From Flavobacteriaceae bacterium UBA3159 (GTDB taxonomy: Bacteria; Bacteroidota; Bacteroidia; Flavobacteriales; Flavobacteriaceae): a DNA stretch of 23,772 bases. The position numbers and the translations under genes are program-made. The first letter of the stretch is position 1. The number at the start of each line of letters is the position of its first letter. The stretch spans positions 1 through 23,772 of the forward strand of contig DEYL01000012.1 in assembly GCA_002364535.1 (NCBI GenBank), written 5' to 3'. A model generated the notes under the pieces. That model was not told the DNA's origin, searched no databases, and saw only the letters and a list, made by a program, of their open reading frames with translations. Below are positions 1 through 8,287 of the stretch, piece after piece.

Positions 1-182
1 AAGTTTAGGATTCATATTTAATGGCACTTTTATAATGAGAGAGATGCTCTAGTCAAAATATAGGAAAAGGATTGAACTTATCTCTTAATAAATATCAAGG
101 AAATAATCAGTAAAACAAATGTTATCCCTGACGAAAAAGAGCGAATTAAGTTCAAATTATTTCTAATAAAATAAAAATATTA

Positions 183-263
183 AAACTTACTCAAATAGCT
201 TTTTCCAAATGCCCATTCCCTTTTTGCATTATTCGCAATCTCATACTGTAGTGCAATAAAATG
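183..263 (-). other. Coding-like remnant in frame past the propeller stop
   Basis: Read on the minus strand, the frame of the propeller gene stays open for about 27 codons after its TAA stop, then meets a TAA at 180-182. The translated stretch has a protein-like composition (for example QYEIANNAKREWAFGKSYL) rather than that of random AT-rich sequence. It may be the C-terminal scrap of a lost gene, or an extension separated by a stop mutation. It has no start codon of its own. The rest of 1-182 shows nothing recognisable. This is a weak call based on composition only. Confidence 0.3.
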
Positions 264-1382
264 TTATATATCCAATTTTAAAACTGCATACTTGCCTTTG
301 TTCCACCCATGTACCAATAGATACATTTGTTTCGAACCATCCGGAGCAGTTATAACATGAGGCCAAACCTGATGTATATTGGTCAAGTCAGGAATTCCAA
401 GATCTCCGGGAACAATAACCGATTTAAGTTGCTTGCTTGTATGAACATAGATAGGTGCTGATTTTTGGTCTCCCATTGCTTTTAAGGCATTCATAAAATA
501 ATGCTCTGACTTATATGAAACATTGCAAACCAGGCTCCCCTCAGGGATATTATCAAAAATATCGACATAAACTCCATTCTTCGTAAACTTAACAACCTGT
601 CCCGCTGCTCGACTTGCAACAAGAATATGGTTTTCGTGAGCATAAACACCATGGGCGGTTTGGAACTGACCCGGCAAATCTCCTTTTCCTCCCCATGCAA
701 GGTCACTCCAACTCCATACACCATTATTCTCCTTAATCGTGAGTATAAAATCTCCCTTGGAATATCCATGAGCCGCATAAATTATTCCATCTAAATATGT
801 CACATCAGTAACACCAAAATTGCTGTCTTCTAATGCAAAAAATTTGTTCGCCTTATCAAACTTGAATTCATTTCCGGTAGGCTTCAAAATTTCACTAACA
901 ATTTTGCCTTCCAGATTTAATACGAGTACTCTTTTTCCCTCCTGGGCAACCGCAAGTAATTTTACTCCTTTATGAACAAAGAAAACGATCCCATGAATAT
1001 TATCTTTTAATCTTTCATCAGTTCCAATAGTTGTCCACTTAGTTAAGTCGGGACTAATTGAGCAAAGACCATATCCGGGTATTCCCGTGTAAACTATTCC
1101 TGTTTCAGGATCCTCGTTAAAACCTCCATGCATTCTTGGCTCGAACTGAATGGCATCTCTTGGAAATGCGTCAGTAAGAACCTTATCCCATGAAAAAACA
1201 AAATCTCCTTGTCCAGTTACTAGTTTTAATTTTTCAGCTGTACCCAGATTAGAATCTCTTAGGTGATCGTGCCCCGGTCCATTTCCATGTGTATGATGAT
1301 TATAGTCTGACTGGGACATCAAAGTATGTGAAAGTGCAAGAGCTATGCAAATTGTTATAATCGAAAAGGATGTCTTTATCAT
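264..1382 (-). CDS. Secreted NHL/six-bladed beta-propeller-like protein
   Basis: This is a 372-residue protein. Residues 1-23 form a Sec signal peptide (MIKTSF, hydrophobic core, then SHTLMSQS). A short His-rich linker follows around 28-41 (NHHTHGNGPGHDH), which could bind metal. The remainder is a series of short beta-rich units with D-G-x-x-Y/V-A-x-H-G patterns (for example DGIIYAAHGYSKGD, AHGVYAHENHILVASRAAGQV). These patterns fit NHL-repeat or peptidylglycine-amidating-lyase-like propellers. No catalytic residues could be assigned, so enzyme versus binding protein is open. It lies downstream of the rhamnose operon on the same strand but behind a terminator, and has its own promoter-like sequence about 75 bases upstream. 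The start is the first ATG before the signal peptide. The fold class is moderately sure and the function is unknown. Confidence 0.65.
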   Translation of the reverse strand: MIKTSFSIITICIALALSHTLMSQSDYNHHTHGNGPGHDHLRDSNLGTAEKLKLVTGQGDFVFSWDKVLTDAFPRDAIQFEPRMHGGFNEDPETGIVYTGIPGYGLCSISPDLTKWTTIGTDERLKDNIHGIVFFVHKGVKLLAVAQEGKRVLVLNLEGKIVSEILKPTGNEFKFDKANKFFALEDSNFGVTDVTYLDGIIYAAHGYSKGDFILTIKENNGVWSWSDLAWGGKGDLPGQFQTAHGVYAHENHILVASRAAGQVVKFTKNGVYVDIFDNIPEGSLVCNVSYKSEHYFMNALKAMGDQKSAPIYVHTSKQLKSVIVPGDLGIPDLTNIHQVWPHVITAPDGSKQMYLLVHGWNKGKYAVLKLDI

Positions 1383-1453
1383 TATATGTATTTTTAATTT
1401 TTAAAAATCACTATTTTATAATTCTAATTATTTGATTACCTAATCCATAAAAT

Positions 1454-1461
1454 CAAATATA
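1454..1461 (-). promoter_or_regulatory. Candidate Bacteroidota -7 promoter element
   Basis: On the minus strand the sequence reads TATATTTG, an exact match to the TAnnTTTG -7 consensus of Bacteroidota sigma-A promoters. It lies about 72 bases upstream of the propeller ATG, giving a leader of roughly 65 nt. No clear TTG -33 element was found at the usual spacing, so this is only a candidate. Confidence 0.35.
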
Positions 1462-1556
1462 CTATTTTTTGAATTTGCTTAATCCCGTTTTTTTATGGGT
1501 ATAAGTTAATTTAAAGTATTAAAAATCAATCATTCAATTTTTTGGCCTGAATATTC

Positions 1557-1583
1557 AAAAAAAAAATCTATAAGCTCCTTTAG
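1557..1583 (-). terminator. Rho-independent terminator of the rhamnose operon
   Basis: On the minus strand CTAAAG-gag-CTTATAG forms a six-pair stem with one bulged A and a three-base loop. A run of ten T follows after one or two bases. The hairpin overlaps the TAA stop codon of the permease gene. It would end the rhaEW-rhaI-kinase-permease transcript and separate it from the propeller gene. Confidence 0.6.
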
Positions 1584-2992
1584 TTCTTTTTCTGAGAAGA
1601 CTTGCTAAACACTAAAAACAGTATTCCACACAACAGCCAAGCCGGTAATGTAACAAATGACAAGAAAACATCGAATTCCACTGAGACAAAGTAGAACAAT
1701 CCAAAGCTTATAAGCCAGGCAAAGAAGACCGAATTGTTAAACGATAAATTCGCTTTTTCAGCATAATTTTTTACAATTCCAGTTTGCTTGTGGAAAAAGT
1801 GTTCAAAGACAATGACTGCCCCAAAAGGCGCCAAAATAAAGCCGTAAAGGGCTACAAAACCGAGTAATTTCATTGCAAATGCCGGGAACAATCCTGCAAC
1901 TGTTGCCAATGATCCTGCCAATATTGTAACCTTTGCAGTTGATAGTTTTGGAAGTATGGCTTGAAAGGCCAATCCCGCACGATATATGGTCGGGTTGGCG
2001 GTTGTCCAACCTGCAAGCAATACTGCAATAATTCCAAAGATACCAATGGCATTATTTGCCAAAGGGCCGGGGGCTACTGGAGGGGCTTCTCCATTATTTA
2101 ACATCGCCTGAGCTTCGGGAGATTTTAAGTAAACCGCATAGAGCAGTGCTGCTGCTATCCAAGCCATATAGTGCCCTACATACATTCCTGCTGCGGTTGC
2201 CCATCCCGCTTTGGGTTTTTTGGCATATCGGAAAACTGACAAATCAGACATCCCAATGTGCATTGCTGCATTGGCAAACCAAGACCAGATTGTGACGTGC
2301 CAAAAGGTATATTTTATTTGTCCGGGAAATGGTTCTGAACCCTCGGCCCAAATATTCCAGAAATCGGAGAAGCTAGAAACACCCAATTGTCCCAGTGCAA
2401 CCACTCCACAAGCCAAAAAGGATAAAACAATAATGGGAGACATCCAGTTTGCGGCCTTTGTAACGGTATCGTATCCCTTTGCTGCAATTACCGAAATGGC
2501 CATACCTATCAAAAGCACAATCACGACCCAAGTCGAGCCATTGGGTAAGGTATCCGTTAGCTTTGGCATGGGCATATCGAAAGGTATTCCCACTGCTGTT
2601 GCGGATACGGTAATCATTGAGCCTGCCAAAAAACAGAATAAAATTCCATTGGCTAAATTGTATCCGGTAACTAATTTTTTACCACATATTTTTTCAAGTT
2701 GAAAGTATAGCGTAAATCTATTTTTAACCGCTATTTCGGCTGTTAAGAAACGCCAACTCAATACAGCGAGAAGATTTCCAAGAAGAAGCCCTATAATCAG
2801 ATCGAAGGCGCTTACACCAGCTGTAAGAAATAGGGGGCCTATCATAAATTCGGTGCCTGCAGCGTGTTCTCCTGCATACATTCCTATAAAACTCCTCCAG
2901 TTTTTTAGTTTCGATTTTGGAACAGGACTTCTCTCGAATTCCCCACCATCCAGTTCCTCTATAGCAATATCATTATTTGTGGTTTTTTCCAT
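1580..2992 (-). CDS. NCS1-family (purine-cytosine permease-like) transporter
   Basis: This is a 470-residue membrane protein with about 12 hydrophobic segments after a hydrophilic N-terminus (1-30). The early segment WRSFIGMYAGEHAAGTEFMIGPLF, the glycine-rich second segment and GWTTANPTIYRAGLA around 330 fit the nucleobase:cation symporter-1 (LeuT-fold) family. Known members move purines, pyrimidines, hydantoin or thiamine. Here it is the last gene of an L-rhamnose operon, 31 bases after the kinase, and no nucleobase gene is nearby. No RhaT or MFS sugar porter is present in the window. The inference is that it imports L-rhamnose or a related deoxysugar across the inner membrane. The family call is fairly sure and the substrate is speculative. 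Confidence 0.75.
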   Translation of the reverse strand: MEKTTNNDIAIEELDGGEFERSPVPKSKLKNWRSFIGMYAGEHAAGTEFMIGPLFLTAGVSAFDLIIGLLLGNLLAVLSWRFLTAEIAVKNRFTLYFQLEKICGKKLVTGYNLANGILFCFLAGSMITVSATAVGIPFDMPMPKLTDTLPNGSTWVVIVLLIGMAISVIAAKGYDTVTKAANWMSPIIVLSFLACGVVALGQLGVSSFSDFWNIWAEGSEPFPGQIKYTFWHVTIWSWFANAAMHIGMSDLSVFRYAKKPKAGWATAAGMYVGHYMAWIAAALLYAVYLKSPEAQAMLNNGEAPPVAPGPLANNAIGIFGIIAVLLAGWTTANPTIYRAGLAFQAILPKLSTAKVTILAGSLATVAGLFPAFAMKLLGFVALYGFILAPFGAVIVFEHFFHKQTGIVKNYAEKANLSFNNSVFFAWLISFGLFYFVSVEFDVFLSFVTLPAWLLCGILFLVFSKSSQKKN

Positions 2993-3023
2993 AACTATTA
3001 ATTTTTATATCCAAAAGACTTAT

Positions 3024-4400
3024 TTACTTTAAAATCACAGGAACATGCTTTTTCAATGCATAGTTCTCTTTTAAAAATTTTGAGTTTAGTTTTATATCCG
3101 AAATGGCAATGGCTGCCCCCAGAGCTGAGCCTAATGAAGCATCTGTTGTTCGTAATTTTTTTTCCGGAAAATGATGAGTTAATAATTTGATATAAATATC
3201 GTTATCACTAAAACCGCCATCTATGTAAAGTCTTTTAATTTTGTCATCTCCAATGGCTTTATTCATAGACTTTATTTGCAACAACACAAGCTCTATCATG
3301 AGTTGATGATAGGCATGATCGTAATCATCAAAATCAAAATTAGTTTGGTTTGGCATATGTTCATCTTCCAGGCATTCCCAATTAAAATGGTATTTGAAAT
3401 CTTCACTCACCTTATTGTACACCTCATGATTGAAAGCTACTGATTTGTGATAATCACTACTAACACCAAAACGTTTACTAAGCTTTTCTATTTGCAAATT
3501 GTATTCGTTGCCTAAAAACAATCTGGAAACCTTCACCACCTTTCCATTGATTCGCATATAATTCATGGAAGCGCTATCATCAGAGTCATCTGAAATTGGC
3601 TTTTCCGTAAACGGGTTTAACGAAATACTCCAAGTCCCTGTAGAGATAAGTAAAAACTTCTTTTTTATACTCCTCACATATGGAAGCAACGCAGAGGAAC
3701 TATCGTGAATACCAACACCAATTTTAAAACGCTTACCGTTATAGATCATGTCGATGCTCCTTTCTGTAGAGGTAATAGGAGGTAGCTTTGAGTTGATGCC
3801 TTCCTTATAAACCCAGTGGTGATAATCTTTCTTTTCGAAATCCCAAAGGGCTGTATGGCATCCAATACTCGTATATTCACTTACGGCAACCCCTGTAAAT
3901 ATATAGCTCAGATATTGAGGTAGGTGAAGTGAATACTCAATTTTACTGAACAATTCAGGTTTGGTTTTTTTGATCCAATACAATTGAAGTCCTGAATTGA
4001 GCATACTCAAATCTGCACAGCCAGTGGTTTTAAGAAAGGCCTCTTTTGGACCGTATTGATTTAAAAAAAAAGTGATTATTTCTTTGGGAAGTGCTTTGGT
4101 GTAATTGTATAAAGGGGTTAAAGGATTACCATTTTCATCTAGATGAACCAAACTCGCTCCATAGGTTGAAAAATTCATGGCTTTGACATCGAATTCATTG
4201 GCATCGAGAATACGATGAAAAACATCTTTAAGCCATTTTTGCAGGGCAGGTAAATTTTCGGTTGGATGCCCATCTTCATCCACTAACTCGTCAAAGCGAA
4301 TGTATTCTTTGAATACTTCTCGAAAATGTTTATCAAACAAAAAAAACTTCTTATTGGTTTTACCAATATCAAAAACCGCAGTTACTTTGATTTTTTTCAT
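3024..4400 (-). CDS. rhaB: Rhamnulokinase, FGGY carbohydrate kinase family
   Basis: The protein (458 residues from this start) would phosphorylate L-rhamnulose with ATP to L-rhamnulose 1-phosphate in the cytoplasm. Visible FGGY features are the N-terminal phosphate-binding strand AVFDIGKTNKKFFLFD (Asp11), the segment FSTYGASLVHLDENG, the catalytic-region motif GVGIHDSSSALLPY, the glycine-turn LLISTGTWSISLNP, and the C-terminal adenosine motif DGGFSDN with DASLGSALGAA (about 393 onward). An open frame extends 30 codons further upstream but would overlap rhaI. The ATG at 4400 begins the fold directly and leaves a 10-base gap after the rhaI stop, suggesting translational coupling. The kinase is divergent from E. 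coli RhaB, and the rhamnulose assignment rests mainly on its position between rhaI and the permease. Confidence 0.85.
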   Translation of the reverse strand: MKKIKVTAVFDIGKTNKKFFLFDKHFREVFKEYIRFDELVDEDGHPTENLPALQKWLKDVFHRILDANEFDVKAMNFSTYGASLVHLDENGNPLTPLYNYTKALPKEIITFFLNQYGPKEAFLKTTGCADLSMLNSGLQLYWIKKTKPELFSKIEYSLHLPQYLSYIFTGVAVSEYTSIGCHTALWDFEKKDYHHWVYKEGINSKLPPITSTERSIDMIYNGKRFKIGVGIHDSSSALLPYVRSIKKKFLLISTGTWSISLNPFTEKPISDDSDDSASMNYMRINGKVVKVSRLFLGNEYNLQIEKLSKRFGVSSDYHKSVAFNHEVYNKVSEDFKYHFNWECLEDEHMPNQTNFDFDDYDHAYHQLMIELVLLQIKSMNKAIGDDKIKRLYIDGGFSDNDIYIKLLTHHFPEKKLRTTDASLGSALGAAIAISDIKLNSKFLKENYALKKHVPVILK

Positions 4401-4410
4401 GCCCGATACT

Positions 4411-5691
4411 TTATAGACCAGTGGCTGTAGTATTTTTTCCCCTTTCATCAATGAGTTTTCCCCTGACGTCGAGCTTGCGATAGGCTTCAATAGGGTTTAG
4501 TGCACCCCCGGAAAGCAATCGCGCCTTTTCAAGTAGTGGACGCACGTCTGTTCTGTAAGCGCCTTGCAAAATCTCTTGACATGAAACGACATCGTTTTCT
4601 AATTGTGCAGTTCTCAAGGTTTGTTGATCGACAAGCAGGGCTTTTGCATAAGCTTCCTGAATGGCTTCCAAAGATTGAATTAAGTCTTCTAATGGATCTT
4701 TTAGGTTATGACTGGCGTCAATCATCCATGCCAAATCCGGATTCTGGGGGTTGTTCTGCATGCCATAAACCAATTCATTAAAAATCAAAAACAAGGCATA
4801 AGGCTTAATGCTTCCTACGGTCAAGTCGTCGTCGCCGAATTTACTATCATTAAAGTGGAAGCCTCCCAGTTTGCCTTTCAACATTAAGATAGAAACAATT
4901 TGCTCTATATTGGTGTTGGGCAAGTGATGCCCGAGATCTACCAGAGTAAATGCCCTGTCACCACAAGCGTTGGCAAGCATAAAGGAAGTACCCCAATCTT
5001 GAATTACCGTGCTGTAGAAATTGGGTTCATAGGGCTTATATTCAATCAGCATACTCCAATCTGAGGGAAGACTTTTGTAAATTTCTTTTAAACTGTCTTG
5101 GGTGTTTTGTAGTGCTGTTTGAAAATTGTTTTGACCGGGAAAACAAGAACCATCTGCTAACCAAACTGTTAAACTCTCAGAGCCCAACTTATCTCCGATA
5201 CCAATAACATCGATATTGTGTTGGATGGCTTGTTCTCTAACAGCTTGATTAACATTACTCAAAGAACCGTATTTGTAGCTCTTTTTAGCATCTTTTTGAT
5301 CCTGAAAAGTATTTGAGTTGACTGCGTCAAACTTGATGTTTAATTCATCTGCTTTTTGTTTAATCGCAGTGTAATCAGAAGGTTTATCCCAAGGAATGTG
5401 CAATGATATAGCTCCGGCAGTTTGTGTCAAACTGTGAATTACTCCAATGTCGTCAATCTTTTGCTCAATACTTGAAGGTTCTCCAAAGAAAGAAAAACGA
5501 CCAAAACGAGTACCACCAGCACCGAGTGCCCAACTTGGAATGGCTACCTGAAAGGCGTTGATTTTTGTTAAAATTTGATCTATATCATGGTGGTTCTTGG
5601 CTAGTTTCTCAGATAAAAAATCAAAGCTATCTTGGTGTGAATCAAGACCTGACTTGTTTTGATCGGTTATTTGATTTTTTGTAAGTCTCAT
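4411..5691 (-). CDS. rhaI: L-rhamnose isomerase, Pseudomonas stutzeri type
   Basis: This 426-residue cytoplasmic enzyme interconverts L-rhamnose and L-rhamnulose, the first step of the pathway. It has the RhaI-type TIM barrel rather than the E. coli RhaA sequence type. The metal ligands are visible as Glu217 (IEYKPYEP), Asp252 (LVDLGHH), His279 (GGFHFNDSKFGDDDL, with further acids at 287-289) and Asp325 (WMIDASHN). Their spacing equals that known for the P. stutzeri enzyme (Glu219, Asp254, His281, Asp327) with a constant shift of two. The length matches the subtype (about 430). It is 52 bases downstream of rhaEW and 10 bases upstream of the kinase. Enzymes of this subtype often act on several aldoses, so the substrate range may be wide. 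Confidence 0.93.
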   Translation of the reverse strand: MRLTKNQITDQNKSGLDSHQDSFDFLSEKLAKNHHDIDQILTKINAFQVAIPSWALGAGGTRFGRFSFFGEPSSIEQKIDDIGVIHSLTQTAGAISLHIPWDKPSDYTAIKQKADELNIKFDAVNSNTFQDQKDAKKSYKYGSLSNVNQAVREQAIQHNIDVIGIGDKLGSESLTVWLADGSCFPGQNNFQTALQNTQDSLKEIYKSLPSDWSMLIEYKPYEPNFYSTVIQDWGTSFMLANACGDRAFTLVDLGHHLPNTNIEQIVSILMLKGKLGGFHFNDSKFGDDDLTVGSIKPYALFLIFNELVYGMQNNPQNPDLAWMIDASHNLKDPLEDLIQSLEAIQEAYAKALLVDQQTLRTAQLENDVVSCQEILQGAYRTDVRPLLEKARLLSGGALNPIEAYRKLDVRGKLIDERGKNTTATGL

Positions 5692-5743
5692 AAGTAGTTT
5701 TCAAAGATTGAATTCTATTTGGTTTTTCTATTATAATTTAAAA

Positions 5744-7849
5744 CTATCTTACAAATGCATTTGCCATCCCCCCATCAACATTGATAATATTCCCTGTTGT
5801 TTTTTCCAACACTCCTACTAAAGCAAAAACTCCATTGGCAATGTCGTCGGGATAAATAATTTCATTCAGTAAATTTCTTTTAGCGTAATGATTAGGTAGT
5901 TCCTCGACTGCAATTCCATATGCTTTAGCTCTCCCGGCGGCCCAGTCACCTTCCCAGATCTTACTTCCGACGATAACACCGTCCGGATTGACGGTATTCA
6001 CTCTGATATGGTCATTTCCAAGTTCAGCTGCCAATAGTCTTGTCATGTGTTGTTGGGCAGCCTTGGCAGTTCCATAAGCCACATTATTAGGCCCTGAAAC
6101 CAAACCATTTTTACTCGCAATAGCAATGTAATCACCTCCAAGTTTTTGCTTTCGCATGATTTCTACACCTTGTTTTGCCATATCAAATTGTCCCTTAACT
6201 AATACATCTTGAAGAATACTCCAATCTTTATGGGTTGTTTCTTCGAGTGGTTTTGAGATGGCAAGACCTGCACTGTGGACAATTATATCAACACCTCCAA
6301 ACTCTAAACAAGCTTTCCTGAAGGCAGCAGCAATAGAATTTGAATCGGTTACATTACAAACGGAATAGGAAGAAATATCTCTTCCATAGGTCGCGTTTGC
6401 CTCAAGCAAACTCTGCTCATCGATGTCTGTCAAAACAACATTCGCCCCCTCTGCGACAAGCTTGTCAGCAATGGCTTTACCAATACCTCCGGCAGCTCCT
6501 GTTACCAAGGCAACTTTTCTGGACAAAGTTTGCTCTTTAGGCATACGTTGGAGTTTAGCTTCTTCGAGCAGCCAGTATTCAATATCAAAAGCCTCTTGTC
6601 TTGGCAGAGAAGTGTACTCTGTAATGGCCTCAGCTCCACGCATTACATTGATGGCGTTGATGTAGAACTCACTTGCTACACGGGTAGTTTGTTTATTTTT
6701 TGCAAAGCTAAACATCCCGACACCCGGGTAAATGATGATGACAGGGTTGGCATCACGAATAACAGGGCTATTATCGTTTTTACAGGTGTTGTAGTATTCT
6801 AAATAGTCTGCCTTAAATGCTTCAAAAGCAGGCTGAAGCTTGGCTAAAACAGAATTAGTGTCAGATAAATCTTCATCTTTATCCAGCGGCAGAACTAAGG
6901 GCTGTATTTTTGTCCTCAAGAAGTGGTCTGGGCATGAAGTTCCCAAGGGAGCCAATCGCTCTAAATCATTGCTATTGATATAGTCCATAACAACATCCGA
7001 ATCACTGAAATGCCCAATCATTCTGTTTTCTGAAGAACACAATCCCCGAAGAATCGGCATTAAATGTGCAGCTTTATCTAAGCGCTTTTCCTGGGGCAGG
7101 CTTTCAATTTTTTGGCCTCCAAAAACACTTCCTTTTTCTTCAATTTTATTGGCAATAAATTCTGAGGCCATTTCGATGACTTCTAAACTGTTAATGTAAC
7201 AATCATATGAAGTGTCACCCCAAGTAAACAATCCATGACTCCCAAGAACGATACCTCTGATATTGGGATTGTCATTTAAGCATTTTTCTAACTGGAGTGC
7301 TAGATCAAATCCCGGGCGCTGCCATGGCACCCATCCCATGGTATCTCCCCAAATTTCTTTTGTAACTTTTTCACTGTCTTTAGCTGCTGCAACCGCAATC
7401 AAAGCATCGGGGTGCAAGTGGTCAATATGTTTGAATGGCAACAAGCCATGCAAGGGCGTATCTATGGATGGTGCTTTACTATCCAAATCATAGATACAAT
7501 GATTGAAGAGGCCTACCATTCGGTCTTCGTCTTCCAAACCTCCATAAACGTTTTTTAGATTTCTAAGTCGTTCGGTATAAAGACCTGCAACCCCTGCTCT
7601 TGTTAAAGTTCCAATATCTCCGCCAGAACCTTTTATCCACATGACTTCAACTTTTTTGTTGGTTAACGGATCCGTTTCAATAGTTCTACAACTTGTGTTT
7701 CCCCCTCCATAGTTTGTAATCCTTAAGTCTGCACCAAGAATATTGGAACGATATAAAAAGAGGGCTAGTTGATCATTTCCAAATGACTTGGCCTTAGCTT
7801 CGTCCCACAAGTAGTCAACATGATTGAAGATTTTTTCCATTTTTTCCAT
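5744..7849 (-). CDS. rhaEW: Rhamnulose-1-phosphate aldolase / lactaldehyde dehydrogenase fusion
   Basis: This 701-residue two-domain enzyme is the first gene of the rhamnose operon. Residues 1 to about 425 are a class II aldolase/adducin domain: GGGNTS at 48-53, zinc ligands in HLHPDA (144-149) and SHG (204-206). It cleaves L-rhamnulose 1-phosphate to DHAP and L-lactaldehyde. Residues about 443-701 are a short-chain dehydrogenase: TGAAGGIG cofactor loop (450-457), HSAG in place of NNAG (525-528), catalytic Ser579, and Tyr592-x3-Lys596. This domain should oxidise lactaldehyde to L-lactate with NAD. The fusion order equals that of RhaEW proteins (Bacillus, Rhizobiales, Bacteroidota). A second in-frame ATG lies three codons downstream, so the exact start is uncertain. 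The fusion channels the reactive aldehyde directly to lactate. Confidence 0.95.
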   Translation of the reverse strand: MEKMEKIFNHVDYLWDEAKAKSFGNDQLALFLYRSNILGADLRITNYGGGNTSCRTIETDPLTNKKVEVMWIKGSGGDIGTLTRAGVAGLYTERLRNLKNVYGGLEDEDRMVGLFNHCIYDLDSKAPSIDTPLHGLLPFKHIDHLHPDALIAVAAAKDSEKVTKEIWGDTMGWVPWQRPGFDLALQLEKCLNDNPNIRGIVLGSHGLFTWGDTSYDCYINSLEVIEMASEFIANKIEEKGSVFGGQKIESLPQEKRLDKAAHLMPILRGLCSSENRMIGHFSDSDVVMDYINSNDLERLAPLGTSCPDHFLRTKIQPLVLPLDKDEDLSDTNSVLAKLQPAFEAFKADYLEYYNTCKNDNSPVIRDANPVIIIYPGVGMFSFAKNKQTTRVASEFYINAINVMRGAEAITEYTSLPRQEAFDIEYWLLEEAKLQRMPKEQTLSRKVALVTGAAGGIGKAIADKLVAEGANVVLTDIDEQSLLEANATYGRDISSYSVCNVTDSNSIAAAFRKACLEFGGVDIIVHSAGLAISKPLEETTHKDWSILQDVLVKGQFDMAKQGVEIMRKQKLGGDYIAIASKNGLVSGPNNVAYGTAKAAQQHMTRLLAAELGNDHIRVNTVNPDGVIVGSKIWEGDWAAGRAKAYGIAVEELPNHYAKRNLLNEIIYPDDIANGVFALVGVLEKTTGNIINVDGGMANAFVR

Positions 7850-8287
7850 AAAAGTTTAAATTCTTAAATATTTATCTGAAGTTATGTTAAACAATATAAT
7901 CATAACCCATATGTATTTGTTATAGTAATGATTAATTAAATATTGAGAGCTTGTATTTGTATTTACTTCTATATTTTAATCAAAGGAAAAATCTGCTTGT
8001 AAAAGAAAAAAAACATAAATATTTGATTTAATTGAAATTTTATTATTGGTAACAATTTTTAGCATTTTGCAATAAATAGCCTTAAAACTCTTGATACTTT
8101 TCTCGAATTTAAACTGATTATTTGTAATAAAAAAATTAAGTTGGATGGTTTTAATCAGGAAAAATATTACACACAAGATACCTTAAAAATAAAAAATTCG
8201 ATGGAGACGGTTTCTCAAATCGCAATAAAAATTTATCAAATTTAAGGATATTTTAATAAATTCAATTTTGTTCAATAACTTAGGGTG
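7850..8287. other. Divergent intergenic region, rhamnose operon / sulfatase
   Basis: This is 438 bases of very AT-rich DNA between two divergent genes. It must carry the promoters of rhaEW (-) and the sulfatase (+), but no full TAnnTTTG plus TTG pair was found on either strand. The only clear structure is the inverted repeat at 7881-7906, listed separately. A 66-codon minus-strand frame at 7976-8176 is Lys/Phe/Ile-rich and looks like chance. No RNA gene was recognised. Confidence 0.5.
7881..7906. promoter_or_regulatory. Candidate operator, GTTATG-N14-CATAAC inverted repeat
   Basis: Perfect 6-base arms, GTTATG at 7881-7886 and CATAAC at 7901-7906, are 20 bases apart centre to centre (about two helical turns), which suits a dimeric regulator. 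The repeat sits 32-57 bases upstream of the rhaEW start. No regulator gene is in the window, so the cognate protein is unknown. Chance occurrence in AT-rich DNA is possible. Confidence 0.35.

Noticed and set aside
2211..2702. 163-codon plus-strand frame opposite the permease gene
   Set aside because: It is antisense to a well-supported membrane protein, with no start context or domain features.
7976..8176. 66-codon minus-strand open frame in the rhamnose/sulfatase spacer
   Set aside because: Composition is that of random AT-rich DNA (Lys, Phe, Ile, Asn) and no protein features are seen.
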